Source of the DNA: Theocolax elegans
Lineage: Eukaryota; Arthropoda; Insecta; Hymenoptera; Cerocephalidae
Direction: 5' to 3'
Length of the DNA stretch: 64,000 nt
NCBI GenBank assembly: GCA_026168455.1
Contig: CM047426.1
Coordinates: 26,905,058-26,969,057, forward strand
This document shows, piece by piece, positions 1 to 11,386 of the stretch. The notes under the pieces were generated by a model. That model was not told the origin of the DNA. It saw only the letters and a list, made by a program, of their open reading frames with translations, and made no database searches. The stretch's first letter is position 1; every line of letters starts with the position of its first letter. The position numbers and the translations under genes are program-made.

Positions 1-715
1 AAATCAAACGTGATTTAAGATAAATATCACAGAGAGACAATAATATAACGGTGCCATTGTTTAAAAATTCAGTAAGCTAATTAGATATATATATACATAA
101 GTAAATGTGAATATGGGAATCAAATATAGTTATTACCATCGGCAGCAAATCCCAGACTGCTATAATCAAATATGTGACTCGCATTTAGTCAGTTCGTCTG
201 CAATGTTATAATTAATTCAATGTCTTATTTTTTTCATCGCCCGATCTCCAGAACGTCATCGTTTCAGACATGGTTATCGGGTTTCCTCCAACGTTGTCGG
301 TCTAAACCGAAGCCGTAAAATCGAACTACCGGGTAATACAATATATAACCGAAGAGGTACTAACTGCCGTTGCCGGATTTCTTACACTTCCATGACCTGG
401 ACGGGATCGTTGATTTTACGTGTCACATGCACGGGAATGATTAATCTTTTTCGTGCGCTGGAGTCCATGAGTTCATATGCTTGTGTGGGTGGGCGGAGAT
501 CAATGCCCCGTGAGCCGCCGATAGTTCAGCTGTCCTCTTGTACTTGCGTTATCGTCATTTTTAATTGGTTCTTCGGGTTTGAGTGATCTTATTAACGCGC
601 TAGTTCTCTTGCTCGATTGACAGGCTCTTGTGAGATCCTGTATGAAATGGAATAATTGTTCGTGCTGATATAATATTTTTATTTATATCATATAGACGTA
701 TATTTGTACACTCCC
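1..715. other. AT-rich sequence, no gene recognised
   Basis: No recognisable gene, RNA or complete mobile element. The part around 230-600 is richer in G+C and CpG than its surroundings and holds a 64-codon open frame (392-586) with no similarity I can recognise and no convincing splice sites. The rest is low-complexity AT-rich DNA. Confidence 0.5.
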
Positions 716-1503
716 TTAAAAAAACATTCATTCATTTAACTCGTTAATAAAAATTTAGCGATCAATTAACCTTGTAGATTTAAAGCATTATTTCAGAAAT
801 CTGTTTAAGTACCGTATATACTTAAATTTTCTTAGTAATATTTGAAGGATTCCATTTGCAAAACTGTAGTAGATCAAACAATTATAACTATTAATTATAA
901 CAATTAAATTTGCACATATTGTTTCATATGCAGCTTCAACAGTAGGTTAATTAATTTACTACTAATAATCTATATAAATAAGAGAGAATCTGCGAGTTAT
1001 ATTTCTAGAATTAAATATAAAAATAGAATAGTATATTAATTTTACTTCTACGGAAAAAGATAAATGATATCTTATATAATTAATATTTACTTGTAGAGGT
1101 GGAAAATGCTAACATTTCTCACTCAGAATGATTGTTAATAATCTGTTCTATTTTCTTGGTTTGTATTTCTTTAATATATATATATAAACCGACACGGTGG
1201 CGGAGTGGCGGAAGCGCACCTCGGCCGGTCATGAAAGTTAAGCAGCACCGAGCGCGGTTGGCACTTGGATGGGTGACCGTTCTCGGGCTTAGCTTAAATG
1301 ATCGGTTAGGTGTTTTTTCACATTCCACAACGTGAGCGGGAGGTGTCAGACATTCGGTTTCGGTGTTAAAGTCTACGCAATGTGACCTTGCCACCCAAAC
1401 AGAATTGTTCTCGAATGCACCGCCCTTCTCGGAGGAGGTTTTCCTAATAGGCATTTATCCCACGGGGTTTGGCCACAGGTTTTCCCTCTCTCCACGGGCA
1501 TAA
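716..1503 (+). repeat. Long direct repeat, copy A, with 5S-like segment
   Basis: This 788 bp block is repeated almost exactly at 1797-2591, an offset of 1081 bp. Differences are a handful of substitutions and one-base indels plus a longer TA run in copy B. It consists of about 470 bp of AT-rich sequence, a short TA microsatellite, then about 310 bp of GC-richer sequence that begins with a 5S rRNA-like segment. The shared sequence ends at CCACGGGCA followed by TAA. The two copies bracket 293 bp that is not repeated, so the layout resembles an LTR element. However, the left end does not start with TG, I see no target site duplication, and no primer binding site or polypurine tract is visible. 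A local duplication carrying a 5S-derived SINE explains it equally well. Confidence 0.85.
1191..1293 (+). pseudogene. 5S rRNA-derived segment (SINE3-like head)
   Basis: Positions 1220-1279 align without gaps to the middle of insect 5S rRNA (about residues 33-93 of the fly molecule, from memory) at roughly 80% identity. The match includes the internal pol III promoter parts: GTTAAGCAGC of the A box region and the C box ACTTGGATGGGTGACC. The 5' third of 5S rRNA is replaced by other sequence, so this is not a functional 5S gene. Just upstream, TGGCGGAGTGG at 1198-1208 also fits a tRNA-type A box. 5S-derived SINEs (SINE3 class) have this head structure, so I read it as a SINE or 5S retro-pseudogene rather than a gene. 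The downstream body to about 1500 has no tRNA or 5S similarity. Confidence 0.75.
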
Positions 1504-1796
1504 CTCCGGGCGAATGCATGAAGGTGCACTGAAAAATGTTTCGGGCAACTCCTGCTCTGCCCCGTACGGATCACGTAAAAAAACCGTACTGCTAATCCGT
1601 ACAAAAATTTTGGGCTGTTACTGCACGAAAATTAGTCGGTAGTCGTCAAAGTGTGGAGTCGATGCCGCACAAAAAGCGAAGAGCGATAACGCTACTATGG
1701 TGACGGCAAATTGTGACATAAACAAACAGTGCTCGGTGCTCCGGTATATATATGTGTACAAATTTCATATCATCTATAACGAGATTATAATGTAGG
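1504..1796. other. Unique spacer between the two direct repeats
   Basis: These 293 bp are present once. The spacer starts GC-richer and contains CACTGAAAAATG at 1527 followed by TTTCGGGCAACTCCTG. That resembles the terminal inverted repeat and internal CGGGC/CCTGCCCG motifs of the TIR element at 53996-54687. No matching right end is visible, so it is at most a fragment. No open frame of interest. Confidence 0.5.
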
Positions 1797-2591
1797 TTAA
1801 AAAAACATTCATTCATTTAACTCGTTAATAAAAATTTAGCGATCAATTAACCTTGTAGATTTAAAGCATTATTTCAGAAATCTGTTTAAGTACCGTATAT
1901 ACTTAAATTTTCTTAGTAATATTTGAAGGATTACATTTGCAAAACTGTAGTAGATCAAACAATTATAACTATTAATTATAACAATTAAATTTGCACATAT
2001 TGTTTCATATGCAGCTTCAACAGTAGGTTAATTAATTTACTACTAATGATCTATAAATAAGAGAGAATCTGCAGTTATATTTCTAGAATTAAATATAAAA
2101 ATAGAATAGTATATTAATTTTACATCTACGGAAAAAGATAAATGATATCTTATATAATTAATATTTACTTGTAGAGGTGGAAAATGCTAACATTTCTCAC
2201 TCAGAATGATTGTTAATAATCTGTTCTATTTTCTTGGTTTGTATTTCTTTAAAAATATATATATATATATATATAAACCGACACGGTGGCGGAGTGGCGG
2301 AAGCGCACCTCGGCCGGTCATGAAAGTTAAGCAGCACCGAGCGCGGTTGGCACTTGGCTGGGTGACCGTTCTCGGGCTTAGCTTAAATGATCGGTTAGTG
2401 TTTTTTCACATTCCACAACGTGAGCGGGAGGTGTCAGACATTCGGTTTCGGTGTTTAAAGTCTACGCAATGTGACCTTGCCACCCAAACAGAATTGTTCT
2501 CGAATGCACCGCCCTTCTCGGAGGAGGTTTTCCTAATAGGCATTTATCCCACGGGGTTGGCCACAGGTTTTCCCTCTCTCCACGGGCATAA
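1797..2591 (+). repeat. Long direct repeat, copy B, with 5S-like segment
   Basis: Second copy of the 716-1503 block, about 98% identical by eye and in the same orientation. It has a longer TA microsatellite before the 5S-like segment and several one-base changes; for example the 5S C box reads GGCTGGGTGACC instead of GGATGGGTGACC. Sequence beyond 2591 (AGGTGGTAACGG) is unrelated to that beyond copy A. Confidence 0.85.
2280..2382 (+). pseudogene. 5S rRNA-derived segment, second copy
   Basis: Positions 2309-2368 are the same 60-base 5S-like core as at 1220-1279, with one substitution inside the C box (A to C). It was duplicated with the surrounding block rather than inserted independently, because the flanking AT-rich DNA is shared. 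The substitution could weaken TFIIIA binding if this core is ever used as a promoter. Confidence 0.75.
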
Positions 2592-3269
2592 AGGTGGTAA
2601 CGGGGGGAAATTGGAAAGAAAAAACAAAAACAGGAATAAATAAAGGTGTAGCGAATACGTACGTAAAAACCCGAGAAGGGTATACGTGTAACCTACCAAA
2701 ATTTTAAATTTTATATATGTGTACGTGACAATATATATTATTTTCAAAACTTCAATTTCAATCTGTTATAATGTGATTCCATCAATATTCTTCAGTTACT
2801 TATTTATTTCTACAGTTTCTGCAATATAATATATATTTACCTACTAAAGCAAAGGTTTAAAAAATCATAGCTGGTTTGAGGAAAATAAATCAATAGCTAC
2901 GTAATTTGTGGTACGCAGGATCAACGTACCATGAATACGCATCATGATTTTGACATATACTTGCAGATATCTTGAGGTTTAGCGATACGTGACACGTAGT
3001 ACTCACTGCGAGTTTCCCTCAATAAATTGGAATTAACGTATAAAGGTTGACCAAAGCTGCGAACATGTAATGGTCACGTCTACCTCGATATTCATCTGCA
3101 CTGCATTAAATGCGTAATTTAACTCGTTCGCGTGTACTTATTTGCCCAGTAAAATAATAGTAATATGAGAAAGAGAGAGAAAAGAAAATTTAAGTCATTC
3201 AAGATTTTTTTTACAACCTTTCTGTGAATTTTCAAATTACTGCAAATCGTTTATTTAATATTTAATTTA
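2592..3269. other. AT-rich sequence, no feature recognised
   Basis: Spacer between the direct-repeat pair and the first TIR element. It contains purine-rich and AT-rich low-complexity DNA. I see no open frame, RNA gene or repeat end. Confidence 0.5.
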
Positions 3270-4106
3270 CACGGAGAGAAAAACTTAGTAATGATTCCCT
3301 AACTGTTAGGTAAAGTGCAGCCAATAAAATTCTTTTGAACTCAATGCCAGGATTTTTAGGAACGAGTACCTATTTTTTCAGGTAATGAGTCCTTATCTTT
3401 TCAGTTGAAGGTACATAAGGACTGATTACTATACGAGATTAAGTATTCATTGCTAATTAGAATTAAATACATTTATTAATCATTATAGTAATAAATAAAA
3501 ATGATAATAAGGCGCGATTTTATTTATATATAATGATTAATAATTAATTAATAATAATTAAGTAATAATAATTAAGTAATAATGCCAGACTGGGATAGGG
3601 TGCATACGCGTATGAGTGTGTGAGAGATAGCTGATAGAGAGACAGACTGAGATGGATCGAGGAAGAGAGCACGCACGAAACAATTGAACATTCTGTGTTT
3701 TGTTTATAATACGATAAATTTATATTTTAAGCATTTTACGAAAGTAACATTCTCTATCGAACTTCTTTCACAGTTTCTGATTACCAGCGATATTGTAATT
3801 AATAGTAATACGTTATACTAAAAAATTGGAAATAAAGTTTGGTATAAAATAAATCATTATTTTTATTGTTTTTAACCTTTTCTGAATTTGTTGGCTTTCA
3901 TTAACCTATAAAATTTTAGGATAGTAACTATTACATAAAATACTAGGACTGAGTACCTACATTGCCGTTTAAATAAGGATTAGTACTTATTCCTATATAG
4001 TTTTGTAGCTATTACCTATGTAACTTTATCGTCTTCAGTTTACCTAACCGAGTTAGTAATGAATACTAATTTCGTTAGTAACCGTTAATGGGTTTTTCTC
4101 TCCGTG
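3270..4106. mobile_element. Non-autonomous DNA transposon, CACGGAGAG TIRs
   Basis: The left end CACGGAGAGAAAAA (3270) and the right end TTTTTCTCTCCGTG (to 4106) are perfect inverted repeats of 14 bp, and TA lies directly outside both ends. A TA target duplication with short TIRs points to the Tc1/mariner group. The 837 bp between hold no transposase frame, so it is non-autonomous. Subterminal sequences (TAGTAATGATTCC near the left end, TTAGTAATGAATAC near the right) recall each other. A tandem duplication breakpoint lies inside it at 3527. A second, shorter element with the same ends is at 11163-11386. Confidence 0.75.
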
Positions 4107-4738
4107 TACTTGAATTAGTTTTTTCATATCTTTATATAGTTTATCGTCACTCTTTTTATGCCCCCAAATTCAGTGCTGATCAGCAAGGTAGGTATGCGAT
4201 ATCTTTGTGAACAAAGCACTCGATGAAAATAAATTTCCCAATAGTGCTTGTATGAACATGTAGAGATCGGGATTCAAACCTAAAGCGTAGGGTACAGCCC
4301 TACTGCTGTACCGACCAAACTATTGCATCGGTTCTCTTTTTCTTTCTCGAAATTTACGGTTAGCATTTAATTAGTTTTATTTTACGACAATCCTTATAAT
4401 ATTATAATTCTCTGTATGATATGTTTCATTATCGATTGATTATTTTATTTTAAAAACTCATTATTGAGGAGCGTAGTTTATATAATTTTTAAAATTTTAT
4501 ATGATATATAATACCCACATTGTCCTTGAATAATTTTTTTTTAACATAAATTAATTTTTCGTGTTAATTGAACTAAATATGAAATATTAATAATAAAAGG
4601 TATATATATACAGAAAATTTGTATATAACAAAACCTTTCTCATTATAATAAAGGTAATAACGATTATATATAACAAACCTGATAAAATATACGTAGAAGA
4701 ATTTGCTTCGTACATGCAATTTTAAACGTACAAAGTCA
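3527..4738 (+). repeat. Tandem duplication, unit 1
   Basis: This ~1.2 kb unit is followed after three bases (TTC) by a second copy at 4742-5961, offset 1215 bp. It begins inside the TIR element (3270-4106) and runs past it through a tRNA-like SINE segment. The first ~750 bp appear identical to unit 2. From about 4300 on, the two differ by many isolated one-base insertions and deletions with few substitutions. Confidence 0.9.
4264..4325 (-). repeat. tRNA-derived SINE-like segment
   Basis: On the minus strand the segment has a B box GGTTTGAATCCC (plus-strand 4269-4280) and, about 25 bases upstream, an A-box-like TTTGGTCGGTACAG (4306-4319). That is the spacing of a pol III tRNA promoter. No cloverleaf with a proper anticodon stem can be drawn, so this is a tRNA-derived SINE head rather than a tRNA gene. 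The probable body runs leftward to about 4150. Confidence 0.5.
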
Positions 4739-4741
4739 TTC

Positions 4742-5321
4742 TATATAATGATTAATAATTAATTAATAATAATTAAGTAATAATAATTAAGTAATAATGC
4801 CAGACTGGGATAGGGTGCATACGCGTATGAGTGTGTGAGAGATAGCTGATAGAGAGACAGACTGAGATGGATCGAGGAAGAGAGCACGCACGAAACAATT
4901 GAACATTCTGTGTTTTGTTTATAATACGATAAATTTATATTTTAAGCATTTTACGAAAGTAACATTCTCTATCGAACTTCTTTCACAGTTTCTGATTACC
5001 AGCGATATTGTAATTAATAGTAATACGTTATACTAAAAAATTGGAAATAAAGTTTGGTATAAAATAAATCATTATTTTTATTGTTTTTAACCTTTTCTGA
5101 ATTTGTTGGCTTTCATTAACCTATAAAATTTTAGGATAGTAACTATTACATAAAATACTAGGACTGAGTACCTACATTGCCGTTTAAATAAGGATTAGTA
5201 CTTATTCCTATATAGTTTTGTAGCTATTACCTATGTAACTTTATCGTCTTCAGTTTACCTAACCGAGTTAGTAATGAATACTAATTTCGTTAGTAACCGT
5301 TAATGGGTTTTTCTCTCCGTG
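4742..5321. mobile_element. Right-hand fragment of CACGGAGAG-TIR element
   Basis: Copy of 3527-4106 produced by the tandem duplication. It ends in the right TIR TTTTTCTCTCCGTG followed by TA. The left TIR is missing because the duplication breakpoint lies 257 bp inside the element. Confidence 0.75.
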
Positions 5322-5477
5322 TACTTGAATTAGTTTTTTCATATCTTTATATAGTTTATCGTCACTCTTTTTATGCCCCCAAATTCAGTGCTGATCAGCA
5401 AGGTAGGTATGCGATATCTTTGTGAACAAAGCACTCGATGAAAATAAATTTCCCAATAGTGCTTGTATGAACATGTA

Positions 5478-5538
5478 GAGATCGGGATTCAAACCTAAAG
5501 CGTAGGGTACAGCCTACTGCTGTACCGACCAAACTATT
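5478..5538 (-). repeat. tRNA-derived SINE-like segment, duplicate
   Basis: Duplicate of the 4264-4325 segment. The B box GGTTTGAATCCC and the A-box-like stretch are kept; one C is lost in the run between them (CAGCCTACTG versus CAGCCCTACTG). The minus-strand open frame at 5395-5580 runs through this repeat and is not a gene. Confidence 0.5.
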
Positions 5539-5961
5539 GCATCGGTTCTCTTTCTCTTTCTCGAAATTTACGGTTAGCATTATATTAGTTTTATTTTATC
5601 GACAATCACTTATAATATTATAATTCTCTGTATGATATGTTTTCATTATCGATTGAATTATTTTATTTTAAAACTCATTATTGAGGAGCGTAGTTTATAT
5701 AATTTTTAAAATTTATATGATATAATAATACCACATTGTCATTGAATAATTTTTTTTTAACATAAATTAATTTTTCGTGTTAATATTGAACTAAAATATG
5801 AAATATTAATAATAAAATGTATATATATACAGAAAATTTGTATATAACAAAACCTTTCTCATATATAATAAAGGTAATAACGATTTATATATAACAAAAC
5901 CTGATAAAATATACGTAGAAGAATTTGCATTCGTACATGCAATTTTAAACGTACAAAGTCA

Positions 5962-8900
5962 ACAAATACTTTAGCTTACATTTTATTTATATATTTACAT
6001 AATTTGATATCATATATCGAAATTTTAGTGATATTTTTTGTTAATTTGCGCATAGACATACTTATATATTTCCAAGTTATTATTTAAGTATGAAAAAGGT
6101 ATTAAACAAAGATCATATTCTTCTGTAGATAACTTTATGTTACGTTTCGTAGATTAAACAAAATTATTAATAAGTTATAATAATTTGGAGTAATTTTGCA
6201 GTAGAAATATTTGTTTTGAAAAATTAATTTCTATTCAATTTTTTTGGTAATGATCAAATATTATTCTTATAAAATTTATACTTAATTTATACAATTATAC
6301 TTGAAGTACAGTGTATTATTACATATAATCGAGAAGTTATAAAATTGATTTACGAATCGAAATAGAAAAAATTTATACCAATTTGACATTCATTTGAAGA
6401 GTGAAATGTATGTGTGTTCAAGCATACAAACGTGATGATTTATTTAAATTGACTATTTACTCACTTAAGTACCTCCTTCAACTGACGATTTTATTTTTCT
6501 TCCATCCCTTTTTTGTCCGCAAGTTTCAACGAAAAAGAGAGAAGAGTACCGAAAACGCGTTTGTGACTGAATTTTTTAGTCCCAGAACTAACGTAAAAAG
6601 ACAAAACTTGGCCTGTTCTAGCTTGGGTTTCTGCAATTACTCCAGGGCTCGATTATCCTCTTTTTTTCTCGGACCGAGATAAATTCACCCTCACGAAAAT
6701 ATCACTCGGCCTCGCCAACTACTAATCGAATTCCATGTAACACACCTTCCCATAAATCTTTCTCCGACTAATTCTTTTTTTTTTTGTTTTGGATTTACAA
6801 AGCTTCGCTTTTAGGGAAACGATTATTGTTACTATAGCATAACCTTCGTGAAAGTGTATTTTTTTATAGCCTGTAGGGTACAACGTTGGAATAAAAACGC
6901 GTAGTAAAAATAAACGGCGGGTATTGCAATATTGAAATGGCGATAATATCGCTTGCGATCTCATCACAGCTCTATTTGCGTCATATTTCCCAATCAACAT
7001 ATACTCAATTTGATTAAAGTAGAATTGAACCAATTGATAAATAATAATTCGATGTTGACATTAAAAATTTATTATTTATTTTAGTAATTTGCAAAAAAAC
7101 TAGTGACCAAAATTTACGATAAAATATGAATTAATTTTCATTTATATTATATTTATAAATTAAGAAAAATATTGGAAAAGCTATTTTACTGTTTAAAATG
7201 ATTTCAAGAATCAGTTCACGTCTCCTACATTACATTCGAAGCGATCGTTACACGCCGGAGACTGTCAGCGCAGACAAAGAAATTACGCCCACGCGCTTAT
7301 TTTAACCGCTGGTGGAAAATGTGAATTCGCCGTTAATTAAAGACCCGTAAACTGACGTGTTTAATCGTGCAACGTAAAAAAATTGATATTAATGAATTTT
7401 TAGTCACTTGAAGATCGCCTTAAGCTGCAGACGAAAACACGCACACGAGCTTAAGGGGAAGAGCCCATAGGCACCACCGAACGATCGATACGCACTAAGT
7501 GTCAGGACGGTAAACTTTCGAGTCTCCAAGAGCCCTTGCCTCGCGTCTTTGATGCCCACTCGTTGTAGATTTCGGCAACCCTTGCAAGATCCTCACGTTT
7601 CTGGGAGAACATTTAACCTCGCGTTTATTTTTCTTGAGCTCCGAGTGGGCGCATTTTGATGGGTTGACATCCATTGTTCAATGTTAAATTTAGAAATGAA
7701 GGGGCTAATATAAAGGAATTCTATTTGGAATATGACAATTTTATTTTTAACCAAAATATTTCTGTGTCTACTTTTAAAAGTTCATTATAATTAACCATCA
7801 TATTATATACCTCAGTTATTACAATTAAAAATTATGTTTATAGATATGTTTATAAACATTATATAAAGACACATATAGTATCGTAGTCATAGTATCTTAG
7901 ACAAATTAGCTGCTGAATTTACATTCGAAAAGAGTAAAAAAATGCAATGTTTCCTAATTAGATGGAGGTACTCTCTCAAGTAGAATCGAAATCCAATTGT
8001 AGTTTCGCAGTTACCTTCTATTGTATTAAGTTATGAACAAAAGTAGCAATGACACCTTAGAACGTATAATTGAAGAGGAGAGATACCCAGAAATGTTATT
8101 TCAAATACTTTGTGGGTTGTTATGTAGCATTATTGTTTCACATTTTATTCGACAATAGACATTTATAGAGTAGAATAAAATTGAATTTCAATTTTAAGAC
8201 TATATACTGTTTTCAGTAATGAAAAGATACTCTTTTGTCTCTTTATTTAATGTCGGTAAAGTAATGAAGTTCCTAGAAGTAATACAATTTTTTTTTAAAT
8301 CTCATTTTTTAAAGTGTAACATTTAATTAAAAATAATAAATTAAAATGTAAATATTGTTTTATACATTTTCATATAAGGGATAAAACTGTATGTATTTTC
8401 ATGTGTTGAACATTTTAGTATATGTAAGAAAATATAGGTCAATTCTGTTTCATAAGGAAGAAAAGTAAGAAGCTGGTACGGTCATTTTGAAAATAAAAGA
8501 AAACTTTCAATTTAAGGAACGTTTAACTTGTGTAATCCACGCGAGAGCTGAGAAGAAGATGGTCATTACTTTTTTTTATTGAGATAGAAAAAGTAGTATC
8601 ATTGTGAAGCCTAGTCGTAGCAAAAGATTACGTAAAAAGGCGTTTCAAGTAGACAATACCAAGTTATCCATCATACTCGTATATCTGGCATTTAATTTGT
8701 AACTTTTCTTTAACTCGATCTAATTACGTTAGTCTAGTTTTTTTAATTATTCATTAAAACCTCGTGAATAACTATTCCAAATTTATCCTTGAAGTTTTAA
8801 TTATATTACACAATACTTTTCAAATATATCCTGGAAGGTATGTAACTTATTAATATTACCATTTCGAGGATTGTAACAAATATTTGTTGTCGCATTAACA

Positions 8901-11162
8901 CATTGTTAGTAAAAAATTTGTTTTGTTTCTCAAAGTTCCGTACTAGTTTGGTAGTATCGGCTTTCAAAGCGGAATCCACTCATATCCGTCGTCGCTTCCC
9001 TTTTATGAAAATATGCTACCAAAGTAGAAATCCCTCTTGCTGTTCAAAAAAATCATGTTCCTTAAAATATTTTTACAAAAAAATGTAACTTTTCAAGGGT
9101 TTGTGGCGTATTGAAAGTTTTTCTTTTTATAAACTGTTAAAAAATTCGAAAAGTTACTCCATTCACTCTACTATGAAAACCAAATTTATTTAACCAGTTG
9201 AAACTTTTATCAAATGACCACATTCGATCCATTTTGAGAATGCTTTAAAGTTATTGTAAAAATTTATTACTGTTAAATTGTTTACTGTAGTTTATTGAAC
9301 AGCCGTTCAATTGTACCCGTTCGTGCGTATTTGAATTCAAATTTCGGTTTACGAAAAGTAACCCGCCTCCGCTTTTTTGTATTTCCCACACGTATTTTCT
9401 CTTTACTCAGTCGACTTACGAAGTCACAAATCGTTTCAATGTTGCACTAATAGAACGAGATTCTTTTTGTCTACAGAAATGATAACTAATTCACGTATAT
9501 ATTTATTTATTTTTGTTCTATTCGTTAAGCAATTTGGCGTAAACAATTAAATAACATTTACATCGTCTCGATAAATTAAAATAATAGGATAAACAAATAT
9601 TTGTATAAAACAATTATTCGCTCGCGTCGTTATGCGCTTGTCATAAATTCATTTAATGAATAATAAATCATTTCCAGGCCATTAAATATTGTGGAATAAC
9701 GTTTATGCAACGCTGGACCACTCCTCTTTTTTTTTATCCTTCCACACTGTTTCATATTCCTCTACTTTCCGCCTCTTAAATTCGCGCTCGAATCTGATTC
9801 GTGACGAAATTTAATTTAACGTTAATACATAAGTAAACAATCTCAATTCGAGCGGATGTTATCTGTTGTATGAAATATCGTATGAAATATCTAAAGAATT
9901 GCTGAAATATAAAAAAAGAACACTATTTTTAAATGTTTAACTTGATAATCATTTTTTGTCTATTTACGTAAATCTTGATTACTAAGCCCACAATATTTTG
10001 AATGTCGCTGCATTTCTGACAGGGACTTCCCCTAGTGGTTTCACGCTCTTGTAGCTACGCGCGGAAAGTTGTGGAAAATCGATAAGCGTTATTGACGCCT
10101 CTGGTGGTTGAGCTTTCTAAGCGTCACACTCGACTTGCTCGCGCGCTTATGTCCGTTGTAAACTTTTTTTGCAGTCCTTCGATATGTGCCAACTTTGATG
10201 GACAGAAAAATTTTAATTTCGTGACTTACTTCTTAGACTTAAGTTTTCCAGAGAATTTAAAGAGGTAATTTTGAAAATTCCTTATTTATTGCATTATTTT
10301 ATAATTATTATTGTAATTAAAGTAAACGTTCGTCTAAATTTATTTTATTCGTGAAATATTATTATCAGTTGTCAAATATACAAACTACCTGAAGATTAAG
10401 GCATAGGGTGAATTGTGCACTCAATAATCAAACGCATTGGATTTCTACAAAAAAAATTGAGAATTTTTTTACGTCGTTTAAAAAAATGTTATATGAACAG
10501 TAATTTTATTAGTTATTTATTACTTTTGCACAGTGGAGCAAAGTAACTCAATTTTTTGGTTTGTGCCTTTTTGTTATTAATTTTACGTAAACGTTTTAAT
10601 ACATAAAATTATTTTGACAACGCTTGGATGATTATTTATATTGATAGTTTATTGATTTGTTTGTTTATCCAAAACGTTATAAATTAAAGACAAACTATAT
10701 TCACATAGTATAACCTGACATATACTTAAAACGCCAGACTTACAAGCCACTGCTCGAGAATCAAGCCCCAATTGTGTAGCACTTTCATTGTTTATTAATA
10801 CGTAGCATATATAAAAACAAAAATTAGTTTAAAAGTACATATGTAAAAATATCGTAAGTGGATATACGAATGTATTTATAGTATAATAGTATAGAAAGAA
10901 AAAGAGTTGATAACGAAGTAGAGTTGCATCTTGCACGGTATTTCAAATGAATCCCAGTGCACCTATATACGCGTGCGTCATGGTTAAAAGGTATAGGTAT
11001 CGCAGAGGCGCGCATTATGCGTTGGTAAAATTCGATCGTCCACGAATAATGGCTATGACGAGATTCACTTACCGTTTTACTAAGCCAAAGTGCTACCATC
11101 GCTAGTGCATTACTCTCATTTTTTTAAAGTTATAAATAGATATTTAAATTTTTATATATATA
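5962..11162. other. 5.2 kb AT-rich region without recognised genes
   Basis: No coding region, RNA gene or mobile element ends were recognised. GC-richer patches occur at about 6480-6740, 7200-7660 and 10010-10150 and could be regulatory DNA or short exons, but I cannot identify them. Open frames at 6401-6682 (+), 6722-7033 (-), 8903-9088 (+) and 10824-11099 (-) have no recognisable domains and unconvincing composition. A strong minus-strand 5' splice site motif, CG|GTAAGTG, lies at 11072-11073. Confidence 0.45.
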
Positions 11163-11386
11163 CACGGAGAGAAAAAAAAAGCAATGATTATTATAGACGA
11201 CTAGTAAGTCAGAAACAATTAAATGTTTGACTTACTAGTTGTAATTCATACCACTGAATATACTAAAATATCAAGTAACACGAATACTTTTTTCTTTCTT
11301 TTTGCATCGTGGTTCCCAATTACTCGACATGTATATTAATCATTACTAAGCAGGAAAGTAACCATTGATATTTTTTTCTCTCCGTA
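11163..11386. mobile_element. Short MITE, CACGGAGAG TIRs
   Basis: The left end CACGGAGAGAAAAAA and right end TTTTTTTCTCTCCGTA pair as inverted repeats, with the last base changed from G to A. TA sequence flanks both sides. Length is 224 bp against 837 bp for the relative at 3270-4106. Inside is a perfect 12 bp stem, ACTAGTAAGTCA (11200-11211) with its complement at 11228-11239, around a 16-base loop. No coding capacity. Confidence 0.75.

Larger units (their letters stand above)
4742..5961 (+). repeat. Tandem duplication, unit 2
   Basis: Second copy of 3527-4738. Its first part carries the right half of the CACGGAGAG element, so it has a right TIR (to 5321) but no left TIR. This shows that the duplication followed the transposon insertion. 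It ends at GTACAAAGTCA, where unit 1 runs into the junction. Confidence 0.9.

Noticed and set aside
1220..1279. Functional 5S rRNA gene
   Set aside because: Only the middle of 5S is present; the 5' third and the 3' end are unrelated, and flanking DNA is shared between the two copies as in a repeat.
1119..2747. Open frames over the 5S-bearing repeats (1119-1454, 1132-1335, 2206-2643, 2544-2747) as a repeated gene
   Set aside because: They are translations of the 5S-derived repeat in both orientations, interrupted by microsatellite-length changes.
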